DNA of 64,000 bases, taken from contig DEZI01000005.1 in assembly GCA_002364755.1 (NCBI GenBank), positions 119,600-183,599 on the forward strand, in the 5' to 3' direction. The notes under the pieces were generated by a model. It saw only the letters and a program-made list of their open reading frames with translations. It made no database searches and had not been told where the DNA came from. Shown here piece by piece: positions 1 through 7,057 of the stretch. This stretch comes from Stenotrophomonas maltophilia (lineage in GTDB: Bacteria > Pseudomonadota > Gammaproteobacteria > Xanthomonadales > Xanthomonadaceae). Position numbers and translations under genes: made by a program. Each line of letters begins with the position of its first letter. Within the stretch, counting starts at the first letter, position 1.

Positions 1-1482
1 GGCGTGCCACTGGTCGTTGAACTGCCAGCCGAAGCCACCGCGCAGGCCGGTGTCGCCGATGCTGTCGTTGGGCCGCACCACGGCGGCCTCGGCATCGACG
101 CGGCCGAAGCGGTAGCGCGCACCGGCGCCGATCCACAGCGGATTGATCTTCTGGTCCTGGAAGGTCACCGAGCGCCGGTCGGCGAAGGCGAACAGGCGCC
201 AGCGGTCATCGAGGATGGGCGAGGCCACTTCGGTGCCGTAATGCAGGTCGTCGTTGCCCAGCGGTGAGCTGCCGCCGCCGCCGGAACTGCGGCCACCTTC
301 CACGGTGGCCTGCAGCTGCCAGCCGCGATGGGCACGCCAGTCGCGGTCCATCCGCTGGACCGAGGGCTGGTTGGGGTAGCGCTCGAGCAGATCGTCATGC
401 AGCGGCCGCGCGAGGTCGTCGCGCTGCAGCTGCACGTAGGATTCGTACATGCCGATCCGCGGCGAGACATCGCGCGGGTCGAGGGTGTAGGCCATCTGGT
501 GACGTTCGAGCGCCCGCCGCGGCCAGCCGCGCATCTGATAGACGCTGCCCAGCGCGGTCTGCAGCCCGCCATTGCCCGGCCCGACGTCGACCAGGGCTTC
601 CAGCTCGCGCTGCGCGGTGGACAGGTCGCCGCTGTAGGCGCGGATCATCGACAGGTTGAGGTCGGCCTCATAGCGCGCCCAGTTGGCGTACGGGCTCTTG
701 CCGCCGCCCCAGCGCCACTCCGGCTCGTCCTTCTGCCACGTCTCCAGGTAGCCGATGGCCGTCTCGGCCTGCTCGGTCTCGAGGTAGGCGTAGGCCAGTT
801 CGGAACGCGACTGGAAACGCGACGGATCGTTCTTCACTGCCGCTTGCAGCAGCGGAATGGCCTCGTCCGGGTGCTGGGTGGCCATCATCGAATCGCCGAC
901 CGCAGGCAGCACGTAGTCGGGCAGGGCATGGCCCTCCTGCTGCAGGGCGCGCGCTTCATCGCGCACCTGGGCATGGCGGGACAGGCGGTTGAGCAGGATC
1001 AGGCGGTCCATGCGGATGCGCAGCGGCGCCTGCGCCAGCGGCGTGCCGTCGCGCAGTACGTACTGCTCCATTTCCGCCAGCGAGGCTTCGGCTTCGTCCA
1101 GGCGGCTGTCTTCGCTCTGGCCGTAGGCCAGGCTCCAGTTCACCCGCTTGGCGATGTAGTTCGCCTCCAGGCGCGCCGTCTGGTCGGCATCGAACAGCTC
1201 AGGCCGCGCCTGGTACAGGCGCCAGGCGCGGTCGGCATTGCCGATGTCGCCCAGGGTCAGGACCTGCAGCTTGTACAGCAGCGGGTCGTTGGGCTCCTGC
1301 AGCTGCAAGCGCTCGATCGCGGCCAGCGCATCGACCCAGCGGGCCTGGTCACGGTAGTGGCCGATCTCGGCCATCCGGTCAGCGCGGCTGATACTGGCCG
1401 GCAGCGAAGCAGCATGGGCCCCGAACGCCAAGGCGGCGCAGGCCAGGCCGACGCAGAGCGCCAGCGGACGGTGGACAATCAT
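1..1482 (-). CDS. pgaA: Poly-beta-1,6-N-acetylglucosamine export porin PgaA (5' part only)
   Basis: Outer-membrane porin of the PgaABCD system that exports the biofilm polysaccharide PNAG. The 494 codons in the window start at an ATG at 1482 preceded by a GGGGG ribosome-binding site. They encode a signal peptide (residues 1 to about 25, ending AHA), then a long helical tetratricopeptide-repeat region (for example WLYQ-like and ALERHQMAYTLDP segments). From about residue 400 the sequence becomes beta-barrel-like, with alternating aromatic and glycine residues, and it runs off the window at base 1. This order (signal, TPR superhelix, barrel) is typical of PgaA, usually about 800 residues. pgaBCD should lie to the left. 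A near-perfect CRP/Clp palindrome lies about 40 bases upstream. The family call is firm; the missing barrel cannot be checked. Confidence 0.85.
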   Translation of the reverse strand, partial: MIVHRPLALCVGLACAALAFGAHAASLPASISRADRMAEIGHYRDQARWVDALAAIERLQLQEPNDPLLYKLQVLTLGDIGNADRAWRLYQARPELFDADQTARLEANYIAKRVNWSLAYGQSEDSRLDEAEASLAEMEQYVLRDGTPLAQAPLRIRMDRLILLNRLSRHAQVRDEARALQQEGHALPDYVLPAVGDSMMATQHPDEAIPLLQAAVKNDPSRFQSRSELAYAYLETEQAETAIGYLETWQKDEPEWRWGGGKSPYANWARYEADLNLSMIRAYSGDLSTAQRELEALVDVGPGNGGLQTALGSVYQMRGWPRRALERHQMAYTLDPRDVSPRIGMYESYVQLQRDDLARPLHDDLLERYPNQPSVQRMDRDWRAHRGWQLQATVEGGRSSGGGGSSPLGNDDLHYGTEVASPILDDRWRLFAFADRRSVTFQDQKINPLWIGAGARYRFGRVDAEAAVVRPNDSIGDTGLRGGFGWQFNDQWHA

Positions 1483-1523
1483 GAAACCCCCTTAGCATCC
1501 CTACTTCAACGATGCGCTGAAAG

Positions 1524-1539
1524 TGTGACGCACATCACA
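1524..1539. promoter_or_regulatory. CRP/Clp-type operator upstream of pgaA
   Basis: TGTGACGCACATCACA matches the consensus TGTGA-N6-TCACA at all ten defined positions. It lies 42 bases before the pgaA start and no other gene is close. In Xanthomonadaceae the CRP homologue Clp binds this consensus and is inhibited by cyclic di-GMP (established knowledge). Activation versus repression cannot be decided, because no convincing -10 box was identified. Confidence 0.7.
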
Positions 1540-1905
1540 TGCCAACTGTGCCTGGCCGTCTCCCGCGGTGGCCAGAGCCTGCCTTTACAGCTAAGACGCA
1601 ATAGTCCTGCCAGACCGGTCAAGCTCATCGCAACTCCCTGACAACCAACCACTTTTTCAGGTCTTTCAGCGGCGCCCAAGGCGTCCGCCGGGCGCCGCCG
1701 CGCCCTGACCCGGAGTCTGGAGCCGCCCAGAACGGCAGCCCCTCCGCGTCATGATTGGACACCCTACGTCAGCAGATGCCGAAGCGATGTGTAGAAGCAT
1801 CGTGAGAGAAACGTGTGCATCCCTTCAGATTCGAGATCCGACCACGTTCATCCACGCAGGACGTGGACGTTCCAACCGTCACACGGAAATTGTCGGGGGT
1901 GAGGC
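1540..1905. other. Intergenic stretch without a supported gene
   Basis: Short open frames cross this stretch on both strands. None has a ribosome-binding site, recognisable domain or normal codon use. Only a small CTGGCC...GGCCAG inverted repeat near 1549-1574 was noticed. Confidence 0.5.
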
Positions 1906-2072
1906 GGTGTGGGTGGGCAGGACCGTTGGCGCCATGGGCCCGAGGCATGCCTCGGGCGGGTTGGGCAGGACGCCCAACCCCGGTCTTGCCGCGTGCGCAG
2001 GACAGCGCACGCGAGCAAGGCGCCATCGAGCCCCCAAGGATGGGTTTACGGCGTGTCCTGGCCACCCACACC
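1906..2072. repeat. Large nested palindromic element (multi-hairpin), copy 1
   Basis: An outer inverted repeat (1906-1923 with 2055-2072, 17 of 18 positions complementary) encloses a GGCGCC pair (1928-1933 with 2019-2024). That pair encloses three hairpins in a row: GCCCGAGGCATGCCTCGGGC (1938-1957, perfect), 9-base arms at 1958-1966/1972-1980, and CGCGTGCGC/GCGCACGCG at 1990-1998/2005-2013. The last is extended by CTTGC/GCAAG. The tail 2027-2054 carries a module (GAGCCCCCAAGGATGGG...ACGGCGT) seen again near 45540 and, in weaker form, near 63970. The fold resembles a structured RNA or a large REP-type element. Function unknown. Confidence 0.65.
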
Positions 2073-2167
2073 GCCGCGCCCAGCAAACAGAAACCCAGAG
2101 CCGCTGTTGCCGTTGCCGTTGACCTTGGCAGGTGCAGGGCGCAGCCCTGCCGCAGCAACCCAACCCC

Positions 2168-3373
2168 TTACCAGAGGTCTTCCAGCTTGCGCGGCTTGCA
2201 CGCCACCCACGACGCGCCCAGCATCAGCGCCGCGCAGCCGAACAGGAAGCCGAACGGCAGCCCCCAGCCATTGCTGACCGTATGCAGCCAGCCCACCATA
2301 AACGGCCCCAGGCAGCTGAAGCTGTAGCCCACGCCCTGCATGAAGCCGGACAACGCCGCTGACCCGGTCGGGGTGCGCGTGCGCAGGTTGATCAGCGTCA
2401 GCGCCAGCGGGAACGTCGACGGGCCCACGCCCAGCATCGCCGCCCACAGCAGCGGCGCCTTCAGCGGTGCCAGCAGCAGGCCGGTGAAGGCGATGACGAA
2501 GGCGAAGAAGCCGATCAGCACCAGCGGGAACGGGTTCGGCAGGCGCACCGCCAGCGAGGGAATGACCAGCGACGGCAGCAGGCCCAGCGCCGAGAACACC
2601 GCCACCATCACCCCACCGAACGCCGGCGTGGCACCGGCTTCGACCACGATGCGCGGCAGCCAGGTGAACATCGAATAGGTCATCAGCGAGGTCATGCCGA
2701 ACATCAGCGTCATGCTCCAGCCAAGCGACGTCCGCCAGACCCGGCCGTGCGGCTGCGCGGTGGGATCGCTGCCGTCCTGTACCGGCTTCGGCGCGCGGCG
2801 GGCCAGCATCAGCCAGGGCAGGGCGGCGGCCAGCGCCAGCAGTGCCCACATGCCCAGCGACACGCGCCAGCCCGCGGCATTGGCGACCGGCACCGCCAGC
2901 AGCGCCGGCGTCATCGTGCCCAGCTGCAGCACGCTGATGTACAGCGTGCTCATCGTGCCGACCTTGTTGGCGAAGTAGCGCTTCACCAGCGGCGGCACCA
3001 CCACGTTGCCGATGCCCATGCCGGCCAACGCGATCACCGAGCCCAGCAGCAGCGTGCCGACGTTGCCGGCGCTGGAGCGCAGCAGCAGGCCGGCCATGGC
3101 CAGGGTCATCGCCAGCAGCGTGGTGCGCTCCAGGCCCAGGCGTCGGGCCACGGCCGGGGTCGCCACGCCGAACAGCGCGAACGAGGCGGTGGGCAGCATG
3201 CCGAGCACGCCGGTCATGGTGGTGCCGAAGCCGAACTGCTGGCCGAGCACGTCCAGCAGCGGAGTGATGGAGGTGACCGCGGTACGCAGGTTGACCGCCG
3301 CCAGCATGATGGCGGCGAACGCCAGCAGGCGGCCGTGCAGCAGCGAGGGTGAGGGCGAAGTCGGGGACGTCAT
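2168..3373 (-). CDS. MFS transporter, CynX/NimT-like
   Basis: Inner-membrane major facilitator transporter of 401 residues with about 12 hydrophobic segments. It resembles the cyanate/nitroimidazole (CynX/NimT) branch, as shown by the early motif ML-A-VNLRTAVTSITPLL and the short charged loop ARRLGLERTTLL after segment 2. The substrate cannot be read from sequence. The start was chosen at ATG 3373 (MTSPTSPSP). The frame stays open upstream to 3664, but that extension is a translation of a tRNA-Pro gene and a terminator and is not real. The gene is monocistronic: the nested palindrome lies downstream and the tRNA terminator upstream. Confidence 0.85.
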   Translation of the reverse strand: MTSPTSPSPSLLHGRLLAFAAIMLAAVNLRTAVTSITPLLDVLGQQFGFGTTMTGVLGMLPTASFALFGVATPAVARRLGLERTTLLAMTLAMAGLLLRSSAGNVGTLLLGSVIALAGMGIGNVVVPPLVKRYFANKVGTMSTLYISVLQLGTMTPALLAVPVANAAGWRVSLGMWALLALAAALPWLMLARRAPKPVQDGSDPTAQPHGRVWRTSLGWSMTLMFGMTSLMTYSMFTWLPRIVVEAGATPAFGGVMVAVFSALGLLPSLVIPSLAVRLPNPFPLVLIGFFAFVIAFTGLLLAPLKAPLLWAAMLGVGPSTFPLALTLINLRTRTPTGSAALSGFMQGVGYSFSCLGPFMVGWLHTVSNGWGLPFGFLFGCAALMLGASWVACKPRKLEDLW

Positions 3374-3512
3374 GCGGCGGGTCCTTGCAGGTGGCGCACG
3401 CGGCGTCTTGGGCGTGCAGCGCCGGCACCGGGCCAGGCCGGTGCAGGGGTGGGGGAAAGGGTGCCCATTGTACGGGGCGGGGCCGGGCGGGATGCCGCCA
3501 AGCGACAGGCAC

Positions 3513-3543
3513 AAAAAAACCCGGAGGACTGTCGTCTTCCAGG
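3513..3543 (-). terminator. Rho-independent terminator after the first tRNA-Pro
   Basis: Read on the minus strand, a 10-base imperfect stem (CCTGGAAGAC/GTCCTCCGGG, 4-base loop) is followed by seven T. It lies about 20 bases downstream of the tRNA 3' end. Confidence 0.75.
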
Positions 3544-3563
3544 CTTCTTGGTGACCACTGAAG

Positions 3564-3640
<77 letters not shown>

Positions 3641-3653
3641 AAGGGAGCCGCCT

Positions 3654-3682
3654 ATTCTATCCATTCACCCCGATGGCGGCAA
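3654..3682 (-). promoter_or_regulatory. Promoter of tRNA-Pro copy 1
   Basis: On the minus strand a -35 TTGCCG (3677-3682) and a -10 TAGAAT (3654-3659) are exactly 17 bases apart. The following discriminator is GC-rich (GGCGGC), as is typical of growth-rate-controlled stable RNA promoters. Confidence 0.7.
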
Positions 3683-3735
3683 GGGGTAAATGGTGTTTCT
3701 TCACACTGCCGAAGCAGTGGAATCCTTCAGGGAAC

Positions 3736-3764
3736 AAAAAAGCCTGGAAGACTTCACCAGGCTT
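3736..3764 (-). terminator. Rho-independent terminator after the second tRNA-Pro
   Basis: On the minus strand the stem GCCTGG/CCAGGC (3742-3747, 3757-3762) is followed by six T (3736-3741), about 20 bases after the tRNA end. Confidence 0.75.
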
Positions 3765-3781
3765 CAATGCGACCACCGAAG

Positions 3782-3858
<77 letters not shown>

Positions 3859-3870
3859 AAGGAGCCGCCT

Positions 3871-3899
3871 AAGATACCGTGTGAAGGCCAAGGCGGCAA
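3871..3899 (-). promoter_or_regulatory. Promoter of tRNA-Pro copy 2
   Basis: The -35 TTGCCG (3894-3899) and -10 TATCTT (3871-3876) on the minus strand are again 17 bases apart and followed by the same GGCGGC discriminator as copy 1. Confidence 0.6.
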
Positions 3900-3913
3900 G
3901 GTTTTTTTACAGC

Positions 3914-4030
3914 TCAGCGACTGTTTTCTTTCTCCAGGCGGTTCCGCTCGCGCGATTCGAACCACATGCCGTTGAGGATGGCCACGGTGGAGGCCAGGCC
4001 AGTGCCGAGGATCCAGGCGAAATACCACAT
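3914..4030 (-). CDS. cydX: Cytochrome bd oxidase small subunit CydX
   Basis: A 38-residue single-pass membrane peptide starting MWYFAWILGTGLA. That start is characteristic of CydX (YbgT family, 37 residues in E. coli), which stabilises the heme b595/d site of cytochrome bd. One hydrophobic helix covers residues 3-23, followed by a charged tail (ESRERNRLEKENSR). The start ATG at 4030 has a strong ribosome-binding site, GAAGGAGA, 7 bases upstream. It is the last gene of cydABX, 59 bases after cydB; a palindromic repeat fills that gap. Confidence 0.9.
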   Translation of the reverse strand: MWYFAWILGTGLASTVAILNGMWFESRERNRLEKENSR

Positions 4031-4057
4031 GCTCGTATCTCCTTCGTTTGGGGCAGA

Positions 4058-4076
4058 TGCCGACCGTGGGTCGGCA
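4058..4076. repeat. SMAG-like palindrome between cydB and cydX
   Basis: TGCCGACC-GTG-GGTCGGCA is a perfect 8-base stem of the REP-like family common in this genome (compare 63846-63864). The canonical GTAG end is degenerate here. Its place inside an operon could affect mRNA decay between cydB and cydX. Confidence 0.65.
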
Positions 4077-4089
4077 CGGATGCAATCCA

Positions 4090-5244
4090 TCAATACGCGT
4101 TCGGGTTGTCGCCCATTTCTTCGACCGTCGTCTTGCCTTTCAGCACGCGGTACACCCAGGTGGTGTAGGCGAGGATGATCGGCAGGAAGATGGCCGTGGC
4201 CAGCAGCATGATCCACAGCGTCAGGTGGCTGGACGAGCTGTCCCAGACGGTGAGGCTGGAGGTGGGCTGGCTGGAGGACGGCAGCAGGAAGGGGAAGATG
4301 GCGAAGCCGACTGTGAGAATGATGCCGGCGATGGACGCGCCCGAGGCGATGAAGGCCAGGCCGCCGCGGCGTGCACGCAGCAGCACCGCACTGGCCAGCG
4401 CACCCAGCAGGCCCAGCACCGGGAACACGATCGTGGCCGGCATGCTGCTGTAGTTGCGCAGCCAGCCACCGGCAGCCGTGCCGATCGCCGCCGTCTTCAG
4501 CAGCGGGTTGGTCGGGCCGTCGGTCACCACCTGCGAGGTGATCTGGTAACCGGGCAGGCCGAAGGCCACCCAGAGGCCAGCGGCCGCGAACAGCACGAAG
4601 CTGATCAGCGCGGCGATGCTGCCGTAGCGTGCGGCACGTTCGGCCACCGGGCCGTCGGTCTTGATGACCAGCATGGCTGCACCGTGCGAGACCAGCATGG
4701 CCACGCTGACCAGGCCGGCGATGAGCGCGAACGGGGTGAGCAGGCCGAAGAACGAACCGGTGTAGGTCACGCGCAGCGTGTCATCGAAGTGGAACGGCAC
4801 GCCCAGCAGCACGTTGCCCACCGCCACGCCGGCAATCAGGCCCGGCAGCAGGCCACCGACGAACAGCACGCGGTCCCAGTTGTCGCGCCAGCGCCGGGAC
4901 GGCATCTTGCTGCGGTACTTGAAGCCGACCGGCCGCAGGATCAGGCCGAACAGCATCGCGAACACCGCCAGGTAGAAGCCGGAGAAGCTGACCGCATACA
5001 GCGGCGGCCAGGCGGCGAAGATCGCGCCGCCACCCAGCACCAGCCAGACCTGGTTGCCTTCCCAGACCGGGCCGACGGTGTTGATCACCCGCCGGCGTTC
5101 CTCATCGGTTTTCGCCACGAACGGCAGCAGGGTGCCGACGCCGAGATCGAAACCGTCCATCACCGCCCAGCCGATCAGCAGGATGCCGAGCAGCAGCCAC
5201 CAGATCACGCGGAGCGTGGTGTAATCAAGTGCAATGAATTCCAT
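4090..5244 (-). CDS. cydB: Cytochrome bd ubiquinol oxidase subunit II
   Basis: Subunit II of the high-affinity quinol oxidase, 384 residues (E. coli CydB 379). It starts MEFIALDYTTLRVIWWLLLG and carries the family signature GWAVMDGFDLGVG and the motif GPVWEGNQVWLVLGGG within the first 75 residues. About nine transmembrane segments follow. It lies 15 bases downstream of cydA with a GGAG ribosome-binding site, so the two are co-translated. It ends just before the repeat preceding cydX. Confidence 0.97.
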   Translation of the reverse strand: MEFIALDYTTLRVIWWLLLGILLIGWAVMDGFDLGVGTLLPFVAKTDEERRRVINTVGPVWEGNQVWLVLGGGAIFAAWPPLYAVSFSGFYLAVFAMLFGLILRPVGFKYRSKMPSRRWRDNWDRVLFVGGLLPGLIAGVAVGNVLLGVPFHFDDTLRVTYTGSFFGLLTPFALIAGLVSVAMLVSHGAAMLVIKTDGPVAERAARYGSIAALISFVLFAAAGLWVAFGLPGYQITSQVVTDGPTNPLLKTAAIGTAAGGWLRNYSSMPATIVFPVLGLLGALASAVLLRARRGGLAFIASGASIAGIILTVGFAIFPFLLPSSSQPTSSLTVWDSSSSHLTLWIMLLATAIFLPIILAYTTWVYRVLKGKTTVEEMGDNPNAY

Positions 5245-5259
5245 CTGGATTCTCCTGCC

Positions 5260-6843
5260 TCAGGCCTGTCCGGCAGCGGCTGCAGTGGGGGAAACAGGGC
5301 GGATGTCGGCCTGCAGCGTCGGCAGGATGTCATCCGGGCCGGTGCGGATCGCCTTCAGCATCAGCTTGATCTCGATGACCAGCAGCACCGTGTAGAGCGC
5401 GGTGAACACCGCCAGCGTGGTCAGGATTTCATGCAGGGCCAGGCCCGACGCGGCGTAGAAGGTGGGCAGCACGCCATCCACCGCCCACGGCTGGCGGCCG
5501 TACTCGGCCACGAACCAACCGCATTCGATCGCGATCCACGGCGCCGGCAGGCTCCACGCGGCCAGCTTCAGGAACCAGCGCTTGTCCTGGAAGGTGTTGC
5601 GGCAGGAGAAGTAGAACGCCAGGGCGAAGAAGGCGATCAGATAGAAGCCCAGGCCTGCCATGATGCGGAAGGTCCAGAACAGCGGTGCCACGCGCGGCAC
5701 GGTATCCATCGCGGCCTTGGAGATTTCCTCCGGGGTGGCATTGAGGATGTCCTCACGGTAACGCTTCAGCAGCAGGCCATGGCCCAGATCCTGCCAGTGG
5801 CGGTCGAACATCTCGCGCGCCTGCAGGTCGGTCTTGTCCTTCTTGATGCGTTCCAGTGCGCCATAGGCGAGCTGGCCACCGCGGATGCGGTGCTCGGCGC
5901 GGTCCACCAGTTCCAGAATGCCGGGAATCGGCTGATCCAGCGAACGGGTTGCGATCAGGCCCATCAAATACGGGATCTTGATCGCGTAGTCGTTCTGGTG
6001 CGTGGTCTGGTTGGGAATGCCGAAGGCGGTGAAGTCGGCCGGCGCACGCTCGGTTTCCCACATCGCTTCGATCGCGGCCAGCTTCATCTTCTGGTGCTCG
6101 CTGGCGGCGTAACCGCTCTCGTCACCCAGTACCACCACCGACAGCGAGGACAGCAGGCCGAACGCCGCGGCCACCGCGAACGAGCGACGGGCCATGTCCT
6201 TGTGCTTGTTGCGCAGCAGGTACAGGGCGCTGATCGACATCACGAAGATGGCGCCGGTCACGTAGCCGGCACTGACGGTGTGCACGAACTTGGCCTGTGC
6301 CACCGGGTTCAGCAGCACGGCGGCGAAGTCCACCACTTCCATGCGCATCGTGTCCGGGTTGAACACCGCACCGGTCGGGTTCTGCATCCAGCCGTTGGCG
6401 ATCAGGATCCACACCGCCGACAGGTTGGTGCCCAGCGCCATCAGCCAGGTGACGGTGAGGTGCTTGACCGGGCTCAGGCGCTTCCAGCCGAAGAAGAACA
6501 GACCGATGAAGGTCGCTTCGAGGAAGAAGGCCATCAGGCCTTCGATGGCCAGCGGCGCACCGAAGATGTCGCCCACGTAGTGGCTGTAGTACGACCAGTT
6601 CATGCCGAACTGGAATTCCATCACCAGGCCGGTGGCCACGCCGATGGCGAAGTTGATGCCGAACAGCGCGCCCCAGAACAGGGTCATCTGCCGCCAGACC
6701 TGTTTGCGGGTCATGACGTACACGCTCTCCATGATGGCCACCATGAAGGACAGGCCGAGCGTGAGTGGTACGAATAGGAAGTGGTACATCGCGGTCAGAG
6801 CGAATTGCAGCCGCGACAGTTCTACGACTGTCTGATCAATCAT
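5260..6843 (-). CDS. cydA: Cytochrome bd ubiquinol oxidase subunit I
   Basis: Quinol-oxidising, heme-bearing subunit of cytochrome bd, 527 residues. Visible hallmarks are the early axial histidine in LTAMYHF (about residue 21), the second in KFVHTVSAGY, the methionine ligand in FRIMAGLGF, the GRQPW motif near the C terminus, and a long Q-loop starting GDESGYAASEHQKMKLAA. The length and long Q-loop place it with E. coli CydA (L-type). The gene is divergent from cydD. A perfect FNR-type palindrome lies 90 bases upstream, consistent with low-oxygen induction. Confidence 0.98.
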   Translation of the reverse strand: MIDQTVVELSRLQFALTAMYHFLFVPLTLGLSFMVAIMESVYVMTRKQVWRQMTLFWGALFGINFAIGVATGLVMEFQFGMNWSYYSHYVGDIFGAPLAIEGLMAFFLEATFIGLFFFGWKRLSPVKHLTVTWLMALGTNLSAVWILIANGWMQNPTGAVFNPDTMRMEVVDFAAVLLNPVAQAKFVHTVSAGYVTGAIFVMSISALYLLRNKHKDMARRSFAVAAAFGLLSSLSVVVLGDESGYAASEHQKMKLAAIEAMWETERAPADFTAFGIPNQTTHQNDYAIKIPYLMGLIATRSLDQPIPGILELVDRAEHRIRGGQLAYGALERIKKDKTDLQAREMFDRHWQDLGHGLLLKRYREDILNATPEEISKAAMDTVPRVAPLFWTFRIMAGLGFYLIAFFALAFYFSCRNTFQDKRWFLKLAAWSLPAPWIAIECGWFVAEYGRQPWAVDGVLPTFYAASGLALHEILTTLAVFTALYTVLLVIEIKLMLKAIRTGPDDILPTLQADIRPVSPTAAAAGQA

Positions 6844-6932
6844 GGCCTGGCTACCTCGTTGGATAGTGCCGTTGCAGGTGGCGGGAAGAGTGGTCTTCGG
6901 GTGAATGATGTGACCGACTACTTCAAACAGCC

Positions 6933-6946
6933 TTGATCCAGATCAA
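6933..6946. promoter_or_regulatory. FNR/Anr-type operator between cydA and cydD
   Basis: TTGATCCAGATCAA matches the FNR consensus TTGAT-N4-ATCAA perfectly. It lies between the divergent cydABX and cydDC operons, 90 bases from the cydA start and about 110 from the chosen cydD start. One oxygen-sensing dimer could therefore serve both operons. Confidence 0.8.
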
Positions 6947-7057
6947 TGTATGAACAGGTGTCCAAGGGGATCGTATGCCTTTCCCGTGACGCCTGCGACC
7001 GCCTGCCGCAGGGGCGCCTGCGACCTGGGCCTACAATGCGGAGCATCCCCGTTGCCT

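Noticed and set aside
1751..2158. Overlapping small frames upstream of the MFS 3' end
   Set aside because: They run through the nested palindromes on both strands; no ribosome-binding site and basic, random-like composition.
4048..6777. 909-codon open frame on the plus strand
   Set aside because: Antisense to cydB and cydA; composition rich in His, Gln, Arg and Gly, typical of a GC-rich shadow frame, with no domain.
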